64,000 nt of DNA from Orientallactaga sibirica (GCA_036365145.1 JAEOAD010000001.1:105463001-105527000); one strand, 5' to 3'; positions 9,995-21,362 are shown, numbered from the stretch's first letter. The notes: generated by a model not told the origin, from the sequence alone. Program-made: numbers and translations.

Positions 9995-10735
9995 CGACGT
10001 CATCTGATTGATCCATTTCCTGAGGATGTTTCCTTGGGTTCCACAGATGGCGAGGAAGGGGAATTATTGCTGACAGCCAGGGCCTGGTGGGAGCGCTCGT
10101 CCTTCTGTGGCAGCCAGTGGGAGCCCACTTGTACCAGGGCGGTGACTCACCCGTATTAATTGCACAGCAATTATCCTGGGGAGCCTGAGTTTCCTGTCCG
10201 TGTGTCCTGTCTGGTTTCCTTTTGACCCGCGCAGCTGTCTTAATAGAGATGGCTCTTGCGATTTCTTAGTTAATACAGTTGGTTCATTATTGCCAGCGCT
10301 GCCTTCTGCGATGGGTGGCTGGAGGTTTCTCCCACTCCGACTTGGAGACTTTCATGAGCTGAGTCTTCAATCAGGAGGAGGAGGGCGGTGCAGCCCGGTG
10401 CTACCTGCATTGTCTGTGCGAGAAATTTCATTTGCAAATCAGAAGAAGTTCACAGAGTGTGTCGCGGTGTTGCTTCACAAGACGTCGTTTTCATCTTCCC
10501 CGCATCTCTCCCCAGTCACCTCCACGTGCCTCGGTTGAGGAAGAAAAAGTCCCTCTCTCCCAGACCTCCGCCAGAGCCACGCAGAAGAGCAGTGGGAAGG
10601 AATTTGTTTGCGCCTTGGCGGAGCTAATTATCTGCAGAGGGCTGCAGAGCCAACGGCGGGGGCCTTCTCTCTGCATCCTGCCTCATGCTGGGTCAGGCCA
10701 CAGAGACCCAGCCGTCCGGGGCCCTCGAAGCTTCT
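9995..10735. promoter_or_regulatory. Candidate distal regulatory element
   Basis: Repeat-free, GC-rich block unlike its surroundings. It contains GGTGACTCACC (10141-10151), an AP-1-type TGACTCA core in a palindrome, and TAATTGCACAGCAATTA (10157-10173), a perfect 7-bp inverted homeodomain-like repeat with a 3-bp spacer. TTAATTA-like AT cores are set in CpG-containing sequence. No protein signal: several overlapping open frames exist (10200-10737) but none resembles a family, as expected where CpG-rich sequence lowers stop density. Function is an inference; conservation was not testable. Confidence 0.4.
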
Positions 10736-11600
10736 GATGTCAAATGTCTTTAGGAAATTACAAAATTCAAACCAGCTCACCTGAAACTTTCTATACCCCT
10801 CAAAACCTCAGCACAGTTGCGGATGACTTAGGAAGTTTTGGGGACTCACACTCACCCTTGATAAGCGGAGGCCAGGTTGAGTCCTGAGCAGCCTGTGTTC
10901 TTGTTTGGCAGTCACTTCATGAATCCATCAGACCTCTGAACATCTTTACTTATCTTCAGTTTCATTACTCACAATGATCCTTGGCCTGAATGTGAAGGAA
11001 AGACAAAAGCACCCCAAGAACAAAGACATAGTTGGGAAGTGTCACCCCAGGTCCTCAGGCCTGTGGATCTCAGATGCCCTGTGACTCCAGAGGAAGATCC
11101 CACAATGCCTAGAACAGGCACACAAGAGCCAGAACGTTTGAGAGGAGATAAGAGGGGATGGAGCAGGCCGAGAGAAGCAGCAGAGCATTCCTGGTCAGGA
11201 GCGATCGATCGTGGGGAAGGCAGAGGACTGGATGTGATGACCAGCCTCAACAGGGGATGTAGGAGTCAGTGAAGGAGGGAGGGGAAATAGGACTGCCCCA
11301 GAGCCAGGGATTCCGGAACCCAGGTGCACCTCAGCAGCTCTTGGAGACACTTGATTAAATGAGCTAGACTCCACTTTGTGTGCTGGGGTTCAGTAGAGGG
11401 TTATAGAGAAATAGACTACCTGTGGCTATACTCGCATTAAACCCTCAGCCATCTGGGAGAGTGCTGAGATTCAGGGGGAATTAAGGAATACAGAAGACAG
11501 GATGTATTCCTGAAAACATGATCACTGCCTTCAAGGGGCTGATCTTAAATTGCACATATAAGCCCTAAAGAAAGATCATAGGGTGGCTTACTAATGGCAA
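10736..11600. other. Single-copy-like sequence, no gene seen
   Basis: No repeat or gene recognised. Frames at 10969-11250 (-) and 11039-11272 (+) overlap on opposite strands and match nothing known. Confidence 0.4.
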
Positions 11601-11604
11601 TTTT

Positions 11605-11701
11605 TAAAACTTTTGATTGACAACTTCCATACATATAGACTGTACAACATGATCATAATCCCCTCCCACTACCCTTCCTTCCTCCCTTTACTGTGTCCCT
11701 T
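11605..11701 (-). mobile_element. L1 3' end, minus strand, left part (split by LTR)
   Basis: Antisense of an L1 3' end: 'ttgattgacaacttccatac' (sense gtatggaagttgtcaatcaa) and the C-rich polypurine complement. It continues after the LTR at 12075. It matches the sense copy near 13430-13490. Confidence 0.8.
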
Positions 11702-12069
11702 TGTGGTAGTTTGCATGTATGTCCTCCCCATAGACTCAGGTGTTTTATTAAAGCTTATAAATTGTGTCTCCAGATGCTTGGCTGGAGGAAGTGTCACTGG
11801 GGGTGAATCCTAGGATCCAGCCCTAAGGTGTATTTGGGGATGGATCTGATTTCTAGCTCAAAGGTATGAAGGCTCTGGTGGGGAGCCTGCTGTTTGCTGC
11901 CAGTTTTGTTTTCTGCTGGCTGTTTCTCTCTGCTTGGATGTATGGAAGCAGTGTCTCCTGCCTCTGTTGGAACTTCCCCCTGAATCTGTAAGCTGCAATA
12001 CATCCCGTCCTTCTCTAAACTGTGCCTGGTTTGGAAGTTCATGCCAATAACACAAAGCTGACTACAACA
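11702..12069 (+). mobile_element. MT-like MaLR solo LTR
   Basis: 368 bp starting TGTGGTAGTTTGCATG and ending ACTACAACA. Between lie 'gaggaagtgtcactgggggt' and the 3' region 'gaatctgtaagctgcaatac', typical of rodent MT LTRs. It is flanked by a perfect 5-bp duplication, ccctt (11697-11701 and 12070-12074), and sits inside a minus-strand L1 3' UTR. No internal sequence, so a solo LTR. Confidence 0.9.
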
Positions 12070-12074
12070 CCCTT

Positions 12075-12550
12075 CTTCCTTCCCACTAGTCTTTCTGCTA
12101 TTTTGATGTCATCATTTTTTCCTCTTCCTATTATGCAGTCCTATGTAGGTAGCATTAGCCACTCCACTGTGAAGTCATGAATAACACGGCCCCTCTGTGT
12201 TTGGAAGACAGTATTGAAAGACTCCTCTCCCCTTCTTTTGCTTCTTACATTCTTTCTGCTATCTCACCTGCAATGGTCTCTGAGCCTTGGAGGGTGTAAC
12301 AGAGATGTCTCACTTAGTGCTGAACACACACCACTGTCATCTCTTCTCAGTACTTTGATGAGTTTTGAGCCTCCCAGCTTGATTTCTCAGTGTCTTACAG
12401 CCCAAGCATGTGGTGTCTTCAGCAATAGGGTCTTACCACCTAGTTCTAGAGGGCAACCAGAGCTTTGGCAATAGCCTATATACATTTCCTACTTTTGAAT
12501 AGAGCCACTATGTGGAAAAACCAGTTAAGAGTGCCCACAAGTCAACCTCC
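12075..12550 (-). mobile_element. L1 3' UTR, minus strand, right part (split by LTR)
   Basis: Antisense of L1 3' UTR: 'ttttgatgtcatcatttttt', 'ttcttacattctttctgc' (the gtaagagcca region), 'gagccttggagggtgtaac' and 'cttctcagtactttgatgag'. It continues 11605-11701 across the LTR. The far edge is approximate. Confidence 0.75.
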
Positions 12551-12714
12551 CAGTGTTCCTACCTTCTCTGAATTCTCTTCATCCTTCAAATCCCATTCAG
12601 GTCTCGCTCCTCAGGACGATCCTCCGAGGCTGTCCATTATAGTCACTTCCGTCTCTGCAGCTCAATACCTCATGAAGTTCCATGAAAATTATTAACAACA
12701 TAAATGATTCCACC

Positions 12715-12774
12715 TGTGATGGATAACAATTCATTCTATTGGTTCAGTTCCTCTAGAGAACCCTGACTAATACA
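12715..12774 (+). mobile_element. ERVL-type LTR 3' end fragment
   Basis: 'tctattggttcagttcctct' followed by 'agagaaccctgactaataca' is the 3' end typical of MLT2-like ERVL LTRs. The body upstream is not clearly recognisable. Confidence 0.6.
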
Positions 12775-12819
12775 CCACCCAACATATAATTGGAACATAT
12801 AATTGGTGCTCAGTTAATG

Positions 12820-13506
12820 GCATTGCCAAATAATTCAACTGATGCAAATATGTCATGTCTGTTATGGGGAAAACCAACCACTCCCTGACTGGGCGTGAAG
12901 CCTGCTCTATGGGAGGGAATACATGCCTGGTACTGAAAGCCTAATCAAAAGCTTATTACTATTGTCTGGCTAAATGGTACATTATGCCCACAAAACTGGC
13001 ATTTAAGTGCTTATGTTTATGCCCATATATTAATGCTACTCTCACTTTTGGTTATCAAAGCTTCTCTTTCCAGATGGCGATGACCACTGGGTAGACTCAA
13101 AACTCACCAAAGCACTGAGAAGAAAGGACAGTGGCATGGTCAGCACTAAGTCAAACATCTCTACCACACCCTCCAAGGCTCAGGAACCATTGAGGAAGAA
13201 GTGGCAGAAAAGAATGTAAGAGCCAAAAGAAGGGGGTGAGTGTCTTGCAATATTACCTAACAGATGCAAAGGGGCTGTGGTATCCATGAGCTCATAGTGG
13301 CCGGCACTACCTACACAAGCCCTGCGTGATAGGAGGGAGTAAATGATGACATCAAAATTGACCAGGGACAAGCTGGAAAGAAGACGGGATTCAGTGGAAG
13401 AGGAAGGGGGGAGGGGAGAAGATGGTGATGGGGGGGATTATGATCATGGGGTATTGTGTCTATGTATGGAGGTTGTTGATAAACATTTTTAAAAGAAAGA
13501 AAAAAG
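12820..13506 (+). mobile_element. L1 3' UTR fragment
   Basis: Sense L1 3' end: 'ctctatgggagggaatacat', 'agcttctctttccagatggc', 'aagaatgtaagagccaaaag', 'atgatgacatcaaaattg', G-rich tract 13395-13437, and a 'gttgataaacatttttaaaa' end. It is more diverged than the copies at 7463 and 51230. Minus-strand frames at 13180-13580 are shadows. Confidence 0.85.
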
Positions 13507-13652
13507 TAGGGCATGTTTTCCCTTCCCTCTGTGTTTGGACAACTATCTGGCTGGTTAGTTCCTGTCAGTTCCTCCTCCATACCTGAGAGAAATACATTTC
13601 CCTGACCCCATGAGGGAGAATGAAACCATAAGGGCTTTGCAAGTTTTCCTAT

Positions 13653-13655
13653 TGT

Positions 13656-13689
<34 letters not shown>

Positions 13690-13832
13690 GTTTTTCAAGG
13701 TAGGGTTTCACTCTGATCTAGGCTGACCTGGAATTAACTACGTAATCTCAGGGTGGCCTCGAACTCATGGCGATCCTCCTACCTCTGCCTCCTGAGTGCT
13801 GGGATTAAAGGCGTGCACCACCACGCCCGGCT
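13653..13832 (-). mobile_element. B1 SINE, minus strand
   Basis: Complete and little diverged: T-run, 'aaggtagggtttcactctga', 'ctggaattaactacgtaatc', 'gagtgctgggattaaaggcg', 'ccaccacgcccggc'. A 12-bp perfect duplication aagttttcctat flanks it (13641-13652, 13833-13844). Confidence 0.95.
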
Positions 13833-13844
13833 AAGTTTTCCTAT

Positions 13845-14386
13845 ATTCAAGGCTTCCAGATACCTAAGGAAATAATCCCTGTATAGGGGGCTTTCTTCAT
13901 CTTTAGGAACTTGGATGGACGTCTACGTTGAGACACATTTTGGGAGCGACAACCTGATGATGAAGTCAGTGTGGGTCTCAATCTAAAGTATCGGACCTGT
14001 TTTAGGCCCCAGAACAGGGGGTTTAAGTGATGGCTTCACACCTACTACTTAAGTTTTCAAGCACGAGGCTGTTCTTTTTCTTCTAGGGACAAACAAACAT
14101 CTCTGGGAGACCTTGAATGCAGTCTTTGTTTTCTGGGGTCAGTGTCTCTTGAACTTGCTGATGAGGACAGGCCAGAGATAAATCCAACCTGGCTTCCTCT
14201 TCTTTTCTGAAGAAATGAGGAAGTGAAGGTTATTTGATCTCCTCTCTTCATACTATCTTACTGTACAATTATAGAAAGGAAGGAAGGAAAAAAGAAGGGA
14301 GGGAGGGAGGAAAGAGAAAAAAAAAAGACAGAAGACAGACCAAGATGTCCTGTATGGCTGATGTAGATGTTTAGATCCCTGCTTAT
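13845..14386. other. No gene; purine-rich tract at 14277-14335
   Basis: Single-copy-like sequence with a GGAA/GAAA-rich run near its right side. Nothing else recognised. Confidence 0.4.
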
Positions 14387-14398
14387 TAAATTGTGGAT

Positions 14399-14644
14399 CA
14401 TAAAAATGGCCTGGATATCCATGACCTCACAGTGCCTGACACTACCTACACAAGACCATCATAATAGGAGGAAAAGATGATAACATCAAAATAAAAGAGA
14501 GACTGATTGAGAGGGGGAGGGGATAAGATGGAGAGTGAAGTTTCAAAGGGGAAAGTCGGGGGAGGGAGGGAAATAACATGGGATATTGTCTACAATTAAA
14601 GAAGTTGTCAATAAAAATAATAATAATGAAAATAAATAAATAAA
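14399..14644 (+). mobile_element. Short 5'-truncated L1 insertion
   Basis: 246 bp of L1 3' end ('atccatgacctcacagtgcc', 'aataggaggaaaagatgata', G-rich tract, 'gttgtcaataaaaataataa' and an AAAT tail). It is flanked by taaattgtggat at 14387-14398 and 14645-14656. A clean, severely truncated L1 insertion. Confidence 0.9.
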
Positions 14645-14656
14645 TAAATTGTGGAT

Positions 14657-15162
14657 AATAATCCCATGTGGGGTTGCATAACTGAATAGGGGGGATCATA
14701 AAAATGGTAATAGTGAAAGGTTTCTGAATGTGCAGTGGCTCAAAATTCTAAATCAAACGCCTAATGAATGTATTAATCCATTTTTCAGGCCAGAGACTTC
14801 ATCACCCCGTCATCTCTGGAGGCACCCTCACAGACACACCCAGAGACATGCTTCACTGACGTAGGACTTTCTCAGTTCAGTTAGTTGACCATCAGATTAA
14901 CCATCATCCATTGTTTGCTTATCCAATAATTAACTATTTGTTTGTTTCCGTTTTCTTACAATTATGAATATTTGCTGAATGCTCTCATATGTAAGTCAAG
15001 TAGAAAGGCTTTGGCTATGCAGAGGTTGATGTAAGCCCAGATTGAGATTATAGGGGTAGGGGCATTCCAGAAAGATCCACCTGTTTGAGCAAGTATGTGG
15101 AGGTGGTAAAGCATGGAAGTGTATGAAAAGCAAAGTGGGCTGTTTGGTTTGACATTGTGGAT
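14657..15162. other. No feature identified
   Basis: AT-rich single-copy-like sequence; no gene or repeat recognised. Confidence 0.4.
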
Positions 15163-15176
15163 AGAAAGGTAGGTGG

Positions 15177-15360
15177 GGCTGGAGGGATGGCTTAGCAGTT
15201 AAGGAGTTTGCCTGCAAAGCAAAAGGACCCCGGTTCAATTCTCCAGGACCCACATAAGCCAGATGCACAAGGTGGCGCATGCATCTGGAGTTCGTTTGCA
15301 GTGGCTGGAGACCTTGGTGCGTCCATTCTCCCCCACTCTTTCTCTCTCACGCATAAATAA

Positions 15361-15403
<43 letters not shown>

Positions 15404-15417
15404 ATATATTTAAAAAA
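15177..15417 (+). mobile_element. tRNA-derived SINE with long (AAAT)n tail
   Basis: Head 'gctggagggatggcttagca', body 'gcatctggagttcgtttgca', CT-rich linker, then about 60 bp of AAAT repeats. Flanking agaaaggtaggtgg (15163-15176) and agaaaagtaggtgg (15418-15431) differ at one base. Confidence 0.92.
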
Positions 15418-15431
15418 AGAAAAGTAGGTGG

Positions 15432-16023
15432 ATGCAGGTTGCAGAGGTCTGTGATTGGTAGGCTGAGCAGTGTATGTTAATGATGCAGTGGTGGGAAACC
15501 ACTGCTGGTTTTGCAGGAGGCTGAGAACAAGCTAGAGCAGTGTTCTGTGAGGGCTCTGACTCTGCTGAGAGAGCAGAGTGAACCAAGCGAGGGACAAGAA
15601 ACCAGCAACTGGGAGAGGGTTTGCGAGCCTTTGTTAAGGGTCAAGGCGAGACTTTGATAAGGTAAAATTGCACATGAGTGCTTGCACAGGAGCCAGAGCA
15701 GCTGGAAGGAGAGGGAGGGGAGGTTGACTCTGACCTAGAGCTGGGTGGGACTAAGGGCTAGTGAGGGCTGAGTCATCAGACATCTTCAGTAACTGGGCAA
15801 ATGGGGAAAGCACAGAGACACAGAGCCAGGAGGGGTAGTGTAGACCTGTGCCCTGGGTGGAGGTTGAGTCAAGTCAGAAGCCAGATACTCTGTCAGGAAA
15901 CTGTTAACATGGGGGAATGGTGGAGATCCGGTGTTAGAGTTAGACATAGCACCTTCTGGAGGTGAGCTCTTGTGCCTTATTTGCTGATCAGAACATAAGA
16001 TGGGCACTGCCTATGAATTGGGA
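15432..16023. other. No feature identified
   Basis: Single-copy-like sequence; no gene, RNA or repeat recognised. Confidence 0.4.
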
Positions 16024-16037
16024 TACAGGGGCGAAAA

Positions 16038-16157
16038 GAAAGGAAGGAAGGAAGGGAGGGAAGGAAGGAGGGAGGGAGGGAGGGGGAAGGAAGGAAGGAA
16101 GGAAGGAAGGAAGGAAGGAAGGAAGGAAGGAAGGAAGGAAGGAAGGAAGGAAGGAAA
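16038..16157. repeat. (GGAA)n microsatellite
   Basis: A long run of GGAA with GGGA interruptions at 16050-16085. All open frames across it (Lys/Glu/Arg-rich or Ser/Phe/Leu-rich) are artefacts. GGAA runs can be bound by ETS proteins; no local evidence of function. Confidence 0.95.
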
Positions 16158-16165
16158 ATAAGAAA

Positions 16166-16312
16166 AAAAGCAGGACTGGTGGTGCATGCCTTTAATCCCA
16201 GCACTTGGGAGGCAGAGATAGGAGGATCGCCATGAGTTCAAGGCCACCCTGAGACTACATAGTGAATTTCCAAGTCAGCCTGGGCCAGAGTGAGACCCTA
16301 CCTCAAAAAAAA
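16166..16312 (+). mobile_element. B1 SINE
   Basis: 'tggtggtgcatgcctttaat', 'cccagcacttgggaggcaga', 'catgagttcaaggccaccct', ending 'gagaccctacctc' and an A-run. It follows directly on the GGAA tract. A short aaaaaagca repeat on both sides may be the duplication. Confidence 0.92.
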
Positions 16313-18119
16313 GCAAGCTTACTTAGTTCTGCAGACTTAGATCTTCACTAGGCCAGGTTGACTAGACCGGCTGGTGGAAAAGAGGCAAGATCTCTCGTTT
16401 GTTGATTCAAAGGTGAGCCACAACCCGAGCTGTCTCTGCAAGGAAAGCATTCTGCGGCCCTCTAGCCACACCTCTCAAGGGCTCTGGTGCACATGGGGCC
16501 AACCTGCAAGGCCACAAACAACTTGCTCTACTGGGTGGATGTACACACCTCGTTTCTTTTTTATCTGACATCTAAATGGTGGTTTCCCTCCCTTGATTGC
16601 TTTTTGTGACATCAAACCGTTTTCACCAGTCTCAAAAATCAAGAGCAGGGTAAAAGAGCAAAAATAAAAATCAGGAAAAGAAACCTAAACCCTCACTTGG
16701 TCTTTTTAGCATCTCACTGCTGCTTTGGACACTGGGAGTCAGGCGTGGGATATTGGCAACCTGCAACCGTGGAAATAAAACAAAAATTAGGTTTTGATCT
16801 CAAGGTCTTAATATTATTCATAATTTTTCATAGTCTCAAACAATATCTTTAGATAATTCAGGTGAAGGCAAGCCAGAAACAAAACGACATCATAAAGGCA
16901 TTATTATATACAGACACTTTGAGCTATGCCACACGCCTCACAGTGGCTTTGAACTTCAGATGATGAGAGGGTGTCTTGCACTCTTGGGGATACTCGGAGC
17001 TGTTTTGACTTCAACAGAGAGTAGCGCAACAACATGCTTTGGCTTTCAATACGTTTGTCGCTGGCTTCTCTGAGTTCCACCCCTTCCTCTGTGTTCACCA
17101 TCCAGCAGGGCTCTGATGAGGATCTGTGGTATACCCAGAAATGTTCCCCACCTATAACTGCAAGGGTCTTGACCTTGGGGCAAGAGGTATGGACCTGCCC
17201 CACCATGTGGGAGGGGGTTATGGAGCTGAGCAGGAAGAACAAGGCTTTCATCAAGAGGAATTTGGCAGGAGACCCTTTCCCAACCCTCATTCCTCCCCAA
17301 ATAACACTGGCTCGGATCATCAAATTGGATAGTTGTGGACTAGGATATTCGTTGAGGACAGAGGAAGGGAGAGAGAACTGCTCCCTTGGGTAAACTCTCA
17401 CTCCTGATGGAAACTGTCAGGCTTCTGCTTTGCAGGCGCCAGTAGTGTCTGGGCCAAGGAATGCATTTTTCTCCCCTCCCTCCCTCTCTCCCCTGAGCCT
17501 ACGACAAGCTCTTCAGTGGATCCATCGTCCTAAAAGCTCAAGGCTTCCCAGCTGCCAGTGTCAGAAGTGTTCATACCATCCTTATTTCCCACAGCATTGG
17601 CATTCAGTTGGCACCTACTGTATACTTCCCAGGGTTGTTAGGTGTGGCAGGCAAGTGATAAGTGATTTACATACTTACCTGTAAGTTGATTGTCAGTTAC
17701 ACAGGGTTGATTTTGCGGCTGCTGCTTCTCCTTCTTCTTCCTCTTCTTTTTCAGCATCGGAAGGCCTGGCAGGTGGGGGGTTGGGGACATCTGGTTAGTA
17801 TTTGCAGATCCTCCATGTCACAAAGAAAGCAAGGCCTGAAGATATGCAATGATTTCCAGGAGTTGGGCTATTCGCGGCAGGAATTTCTGGGGACTTTGTG
17901 GGACAGTGGTCTCTTTAGCTGACATGATTTTGGTGGCTCATATGTTGAAAAGCTGACATGTTTTTCAGTGAGAGGTCTTCCATTCTGTCCTAAACCAAAA
18001 GCCATTTACTCCATACCAGTCAAAGGATGGTCCCTTCTCCCGTGGCCATCTAGTATTGCATGGCTCAGCAGTCTCTCTTCCTTTAGTAAGCCCCCTCGAG
18101 AGACGGCGCGCACACGAGG
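16313..18119. other. Single-copy-like sequence, no gene seen
   Basis: Mostly unique. Frames of 165 codons (16904-17401, -) and 119 codons (17034-17393, +) overlap on opposite strands. Neither has a recognisable domain, start context or splice support. Near 17464-17490 and 17725-17755 there are pyrimidine-rich tracts. Confidence 0.4.
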
Positions 18120-18133
18120 GGTCCCCCATTCTT

Positions 18134-18400
18134 TTCTTTTCTTTTATTATTTTTATTTTTGGAGGGAGACACAGAGACAGACAGAGAGAGAGGGAGAGGA
18201 AGACAGATAGAGATGGGCGCGCCAGCAGTCTCTCAGCTGCTGTGAACGAAATCCAGATGCATGCTCCCCCTTGTGGTCAAGTGCAGCATTGCGCCCTTGC
18301 ATCACTTTGCATCTGGCTAAACGTGGGACCTGGAGATTGGAACCGGGTTCTTGGGCTTAGCAGGCAGGCACCTTAACCACTAAGCCGTCTCTCCAGCCCA
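18134..18400 (-). mobile_element. tRNA-derived SINE, insertion-bearing subfamily, minus strand
   Basis: Flanked by the 14-bp perfect duplication ggtcccccattctt (18120-18133, 18401-18414). The body contains the extra block 'gtgcagcattgcgcccttgc' (about 18279-18300), shared with the copy at 3351-3695 and absent from the other SINEs here. The two copies look like one subfamily. Confidence 0.92.
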
Positions 18401-18479
18401 GGTCCCCCATTCTTCCTGGGCGTTGATATTGCTTTGGCATATCATGTGTGGCACTCACAGTGTTGAAAAAAATTGGCCT

Positions 18480-19560
18480 GATCTGCTTTAGGACAGTCAG
18501 AATTTTGTGCAAAGAAAAATAAATTATTTAGACAGTTTTCATAAACTTCTTTAAAAAAAAAAGGAAAACAAGTAAAATGTTTCTGCTATTTCTGCCCCAT
18601 CCTTTCTCCCTGAATAGCATTCCTTCCTTCCTGGGTCTCTGTTCCCCTTGCCTTGGACACTGTGTGCTTCCAGTGGGGACAATCACTCATTGGGATCTAA
18701 TTTCAGTCTTTCAAAGGTTAATGCATCCTTGTTCAGGCTATGTACTCATTTTAACCAAAATTACCCAGCTACTAGTAGGCTCCTTGATAGCAATTACATC
18801 CAACGAAAGCAAACTACTGGGCTTCATGTATTGGTAATGGCCTTCCTTTCTAGATTTTTCCTTAGGGATAAAGTTGAATGAGGAAATTAGTCACATTAAG
18901 CTAGAAAAAATAGTGAACAAAATACATATTTTATATTTTTAAAAAAATATCCTCCTGCTACCAATTACACAGTCTTTATTAGAAACAGGTATTTTCACAT
19001 TATGGGGCTTGTCTTTATATTAAACACAGCAAGCCCAAATGAATAGTTTCTTAAGAGGATCTTTTTTAATAAATTCTCAAGTCTATTTTAATATCTAATA
19101 ATAGTGGCTGCCTCAAGTATTCAAATTTTAGCATAACCAGCAGGAAAACTGTTTGATGTTTTAATTATGTCCTGAAAATGCTGAATGGGTTATAAAAAGC
19201 AATTTAGAGATTTTTTTAAAAAAGGACTTTTTCTTTATTATTAGTGTTGTGAGGGGAAAGACATTTTCCACATCCTTTTGAAAACCTCTGCATTGTGAAA
19301 ATATGATCTACTGGTACAGTACCCTAAATAAGCAAAGAATTTGCATCTGTTGTAAGTGTTCTAATGGGGGGGGTGAGGAGTGAAAAAAATACAAAAAGAA
19401 GACCCCAGAGGAAATATATTCCAGGGAGGGGGGTGTATGGAAATTGAGCATGCCATGGAAGAAAGAAGGAAAATCTTTTAATTACGTTTAAAATTAGCCA
19501 GAACCTTGTGCTTGTCCCAAAGAGATTCCTGGGAGGGCTGGAACATTTCTGATGAACAGG
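18480..19560. promoter_or_regulatory. AT-rich single-copy block, possible conserved non-coding sequence
   Basis: About 1 kb without recognisable repeats. It is AT-rich with many homeobox-like and MEF2-like AT cores ('ttttaattatg', 'ctattttaatatc'). The character is that of vertebrate conserved non-coding elements, but base composition alone cannot prove it. Confidence 0.25.
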
Positions 19561-20045
19561 CTGATGTAATCACTTCAAAAGCCCCACCTGGAAGTCTGGA
19601 CTTAGGAGGAGGCTATGGGGACATTCTGGGCTAGATTCTGCTGGCCCCAGGTCATTCTTCTGGGCAGGAATCAGGAAAGTGGTCCCCGAGGAGAGGAAAG
19701 CGGAAGGAAGGGAAGACATTTCCGAAGAATGGAACCAGATGTAGAAGCTACAGTGATGCAAAGGTGATTCAGCAGAGGGAGCAAGTAACAAGTGAGAGAA
19801 AGTAGGCTGGATTTGGGGTTCAGTCTTTCTTTTCTCAGAAGGTGGAGGCTCAGCCTCCTGTGGGCCTTACACTGGGGTGACATTAAAGCCTCCTGCACAG
19901 TATCCAGTGGTGAGATGCATGAAGATGGCAGGGAGATGACGCTCTGTGAGGAAATGGGTCTGTTGCTCGCATGCACGGTCTGGTGGTGGTCCAGGCAGGA
20001 TTCTCCACCTGGGCTTCCATTTGGAATCCTCTGAGGAGATTCTAG
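19561..20045. other. No feature identified
   Basis: Overlapping open frames on both strands around 19570-20049 have no recognisable similarity. No repeat recognised. Confidence 0.4.
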
Positions 20046-20275
20046 TCATTTTGCTCCTTTCCCTCCTCTTTCTCTTGTTTTTTCCTCCTCCTCCTCCTCT
20101 TCCTTCCTTTTTCTCTTGCTTCTTTATTTACCTCCACCTACTGTACCTCCTTCTCCAACACTTCCTCTGCTTCTTATTTCTCTTCTTCCTCCTCTATCCC
20201 TTCTTCTCTTCCCTCATGTCCTTTTCCCACCTCTTTCTCCTCCTCCTTCTTCCAATCACTTTGCCCAAACTGCTT
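20046..20275. repeat. Polypyrimidine tract
   Basis: C/T-rich, imperfect CTT/CCT repeats (cctcctcctcctcctct near 20087). An open plus frame over it encodes only a Leu/Phe/Pro/Ser-rich low-complexity run and is not credible as a protein. Confidence 0.85.
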
Positions 20276-20572
20276 TTCACACCAATGCCTGAGCACCTTA
20301 GGGGCAGAACCCAGGTATCAATATTTTATTTTTTAAAGTCCCCAGTTGTCAGCATTATCCAAACTTGAAAAGTGTGTAGAGGCTTGGAACGTGTGGATTC
20401 TGGTCCAGCAAATCTGGGCCAGATTTGAGATTCCACCTTTCCAAACATGCTCTCAGGGGGTGCAGGTATTACACAGTGGATGACATTTTCAACAGGGAGA
20501 CTTCACTTGTCATTCACACTTTTTATATTTCTCCCTTTTAAACTAAATATATCCAGGTATATTGGTATCTAG

Positions 20573-20573
<1 letters not shown>

Positions 20574-20605
<32 letters not shown>

Positions 20606-20622
20606 CAGAGAGAGTGAGCGAG
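20574..20622. repeat. (GT)n(GA)n compound microsatellite
   Basis: GT run passing into GA-rich sequence. Nothing else follows for about 500 bp. Confidence 0.9.
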
Positions 20623-21149
20623 CACAAGAGAGTCTGGCTGTAAGATGCTAAAATCTATAGATTGGCAAGTAACATATAAAATGGTATAGCATTTGTAGAT
20701 ACTCTATACATGCCTCTGTATGTACTTTAAGTCACCTCTAGATTACTTACAATACCCAATATCGTGTAAGTGGTTGGGAACAATACCAAACACAATGTAA
20801 ATAGTTGTTAGACATTATTGCTCAGTGAAAAAAATGATAAGAAAAGTCTGTACATATTCAGTAGACATAATTTCCCCCCAAACATTTTCAACCCTTGGTG
20901 GACTAAATCTGAGGATCAAAAGCTTGCAGATTAGGAACCCAAAGACAGAGGGCTATCTATAGTTTTTAGACAGTTTCAGGCAGTGCTTAAGTGGTTCTCG
21001 TCAGAACAGAACCTTATACTCACAGGACAGACTGATCTTGCTCTTAGGAGACATTTTATTCTATTATTTACAAGATTGCTGAAGCAAGTCCTACCCAGCT
21101 GGCTTGGCATTGGATATCAAGAAATACTGCTGTCATTTGTCCTTGAGTC
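20623..21149. other. No feature identified
   Basis: AT-rich, single-copy-like; no gene or repeat recognised. Confidence 0.4.
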
Positions 21150-21352
21150 TATTATTCTAGCCCACTGGGTGTTCCGAGCTTGCACACTCTTGCTGCTCCC
21201 TCCCAGCTGATGTGAGAAGATGTGGCACCCAGCTCTGCCATGCTTTACCTGCTGTGATGTGGCTTCTCCCCCAAACTGCAAGCTAAAATAAACCCTTTCC
21301 CCCTGAGAACTGCTTCTGATTGGGTGTTTTATCCCAGCACCTGAAAGGTAAC
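21150..21352 (+). mobile_element. ERVL/MaLR-type LTR, 3' part
   Basis: 'aactgcaagctaaaataaac' followed by 'cctttccccctgagaactgc' and 'gggtgttttatcccagcacc' is the typical 3' end of rodent ERVL/MaLR LTRs, with AATAAA inside. The 5' boundary is not clear. Confidence 0.6.
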
Positions 21353-21362
21353 TGTACTAGTA

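Noticed and set aside
10200..10737. Cluster of open frames in all phases
   Set aside because: CpG-rich sequence lowers stop density; frames share no recognisable protein and fit a regulatory block better.
15962..16247. Lys/Glu- and Ser/Phe-rich frames
   Set aside because: Translation of a GGAA microsatellite.
16904..17401. Opposed 165- and 119-codon open frames
   Set aside because: They overlap on opposite strands, have no domain or exon signals, and nothing distinguishes one as real.
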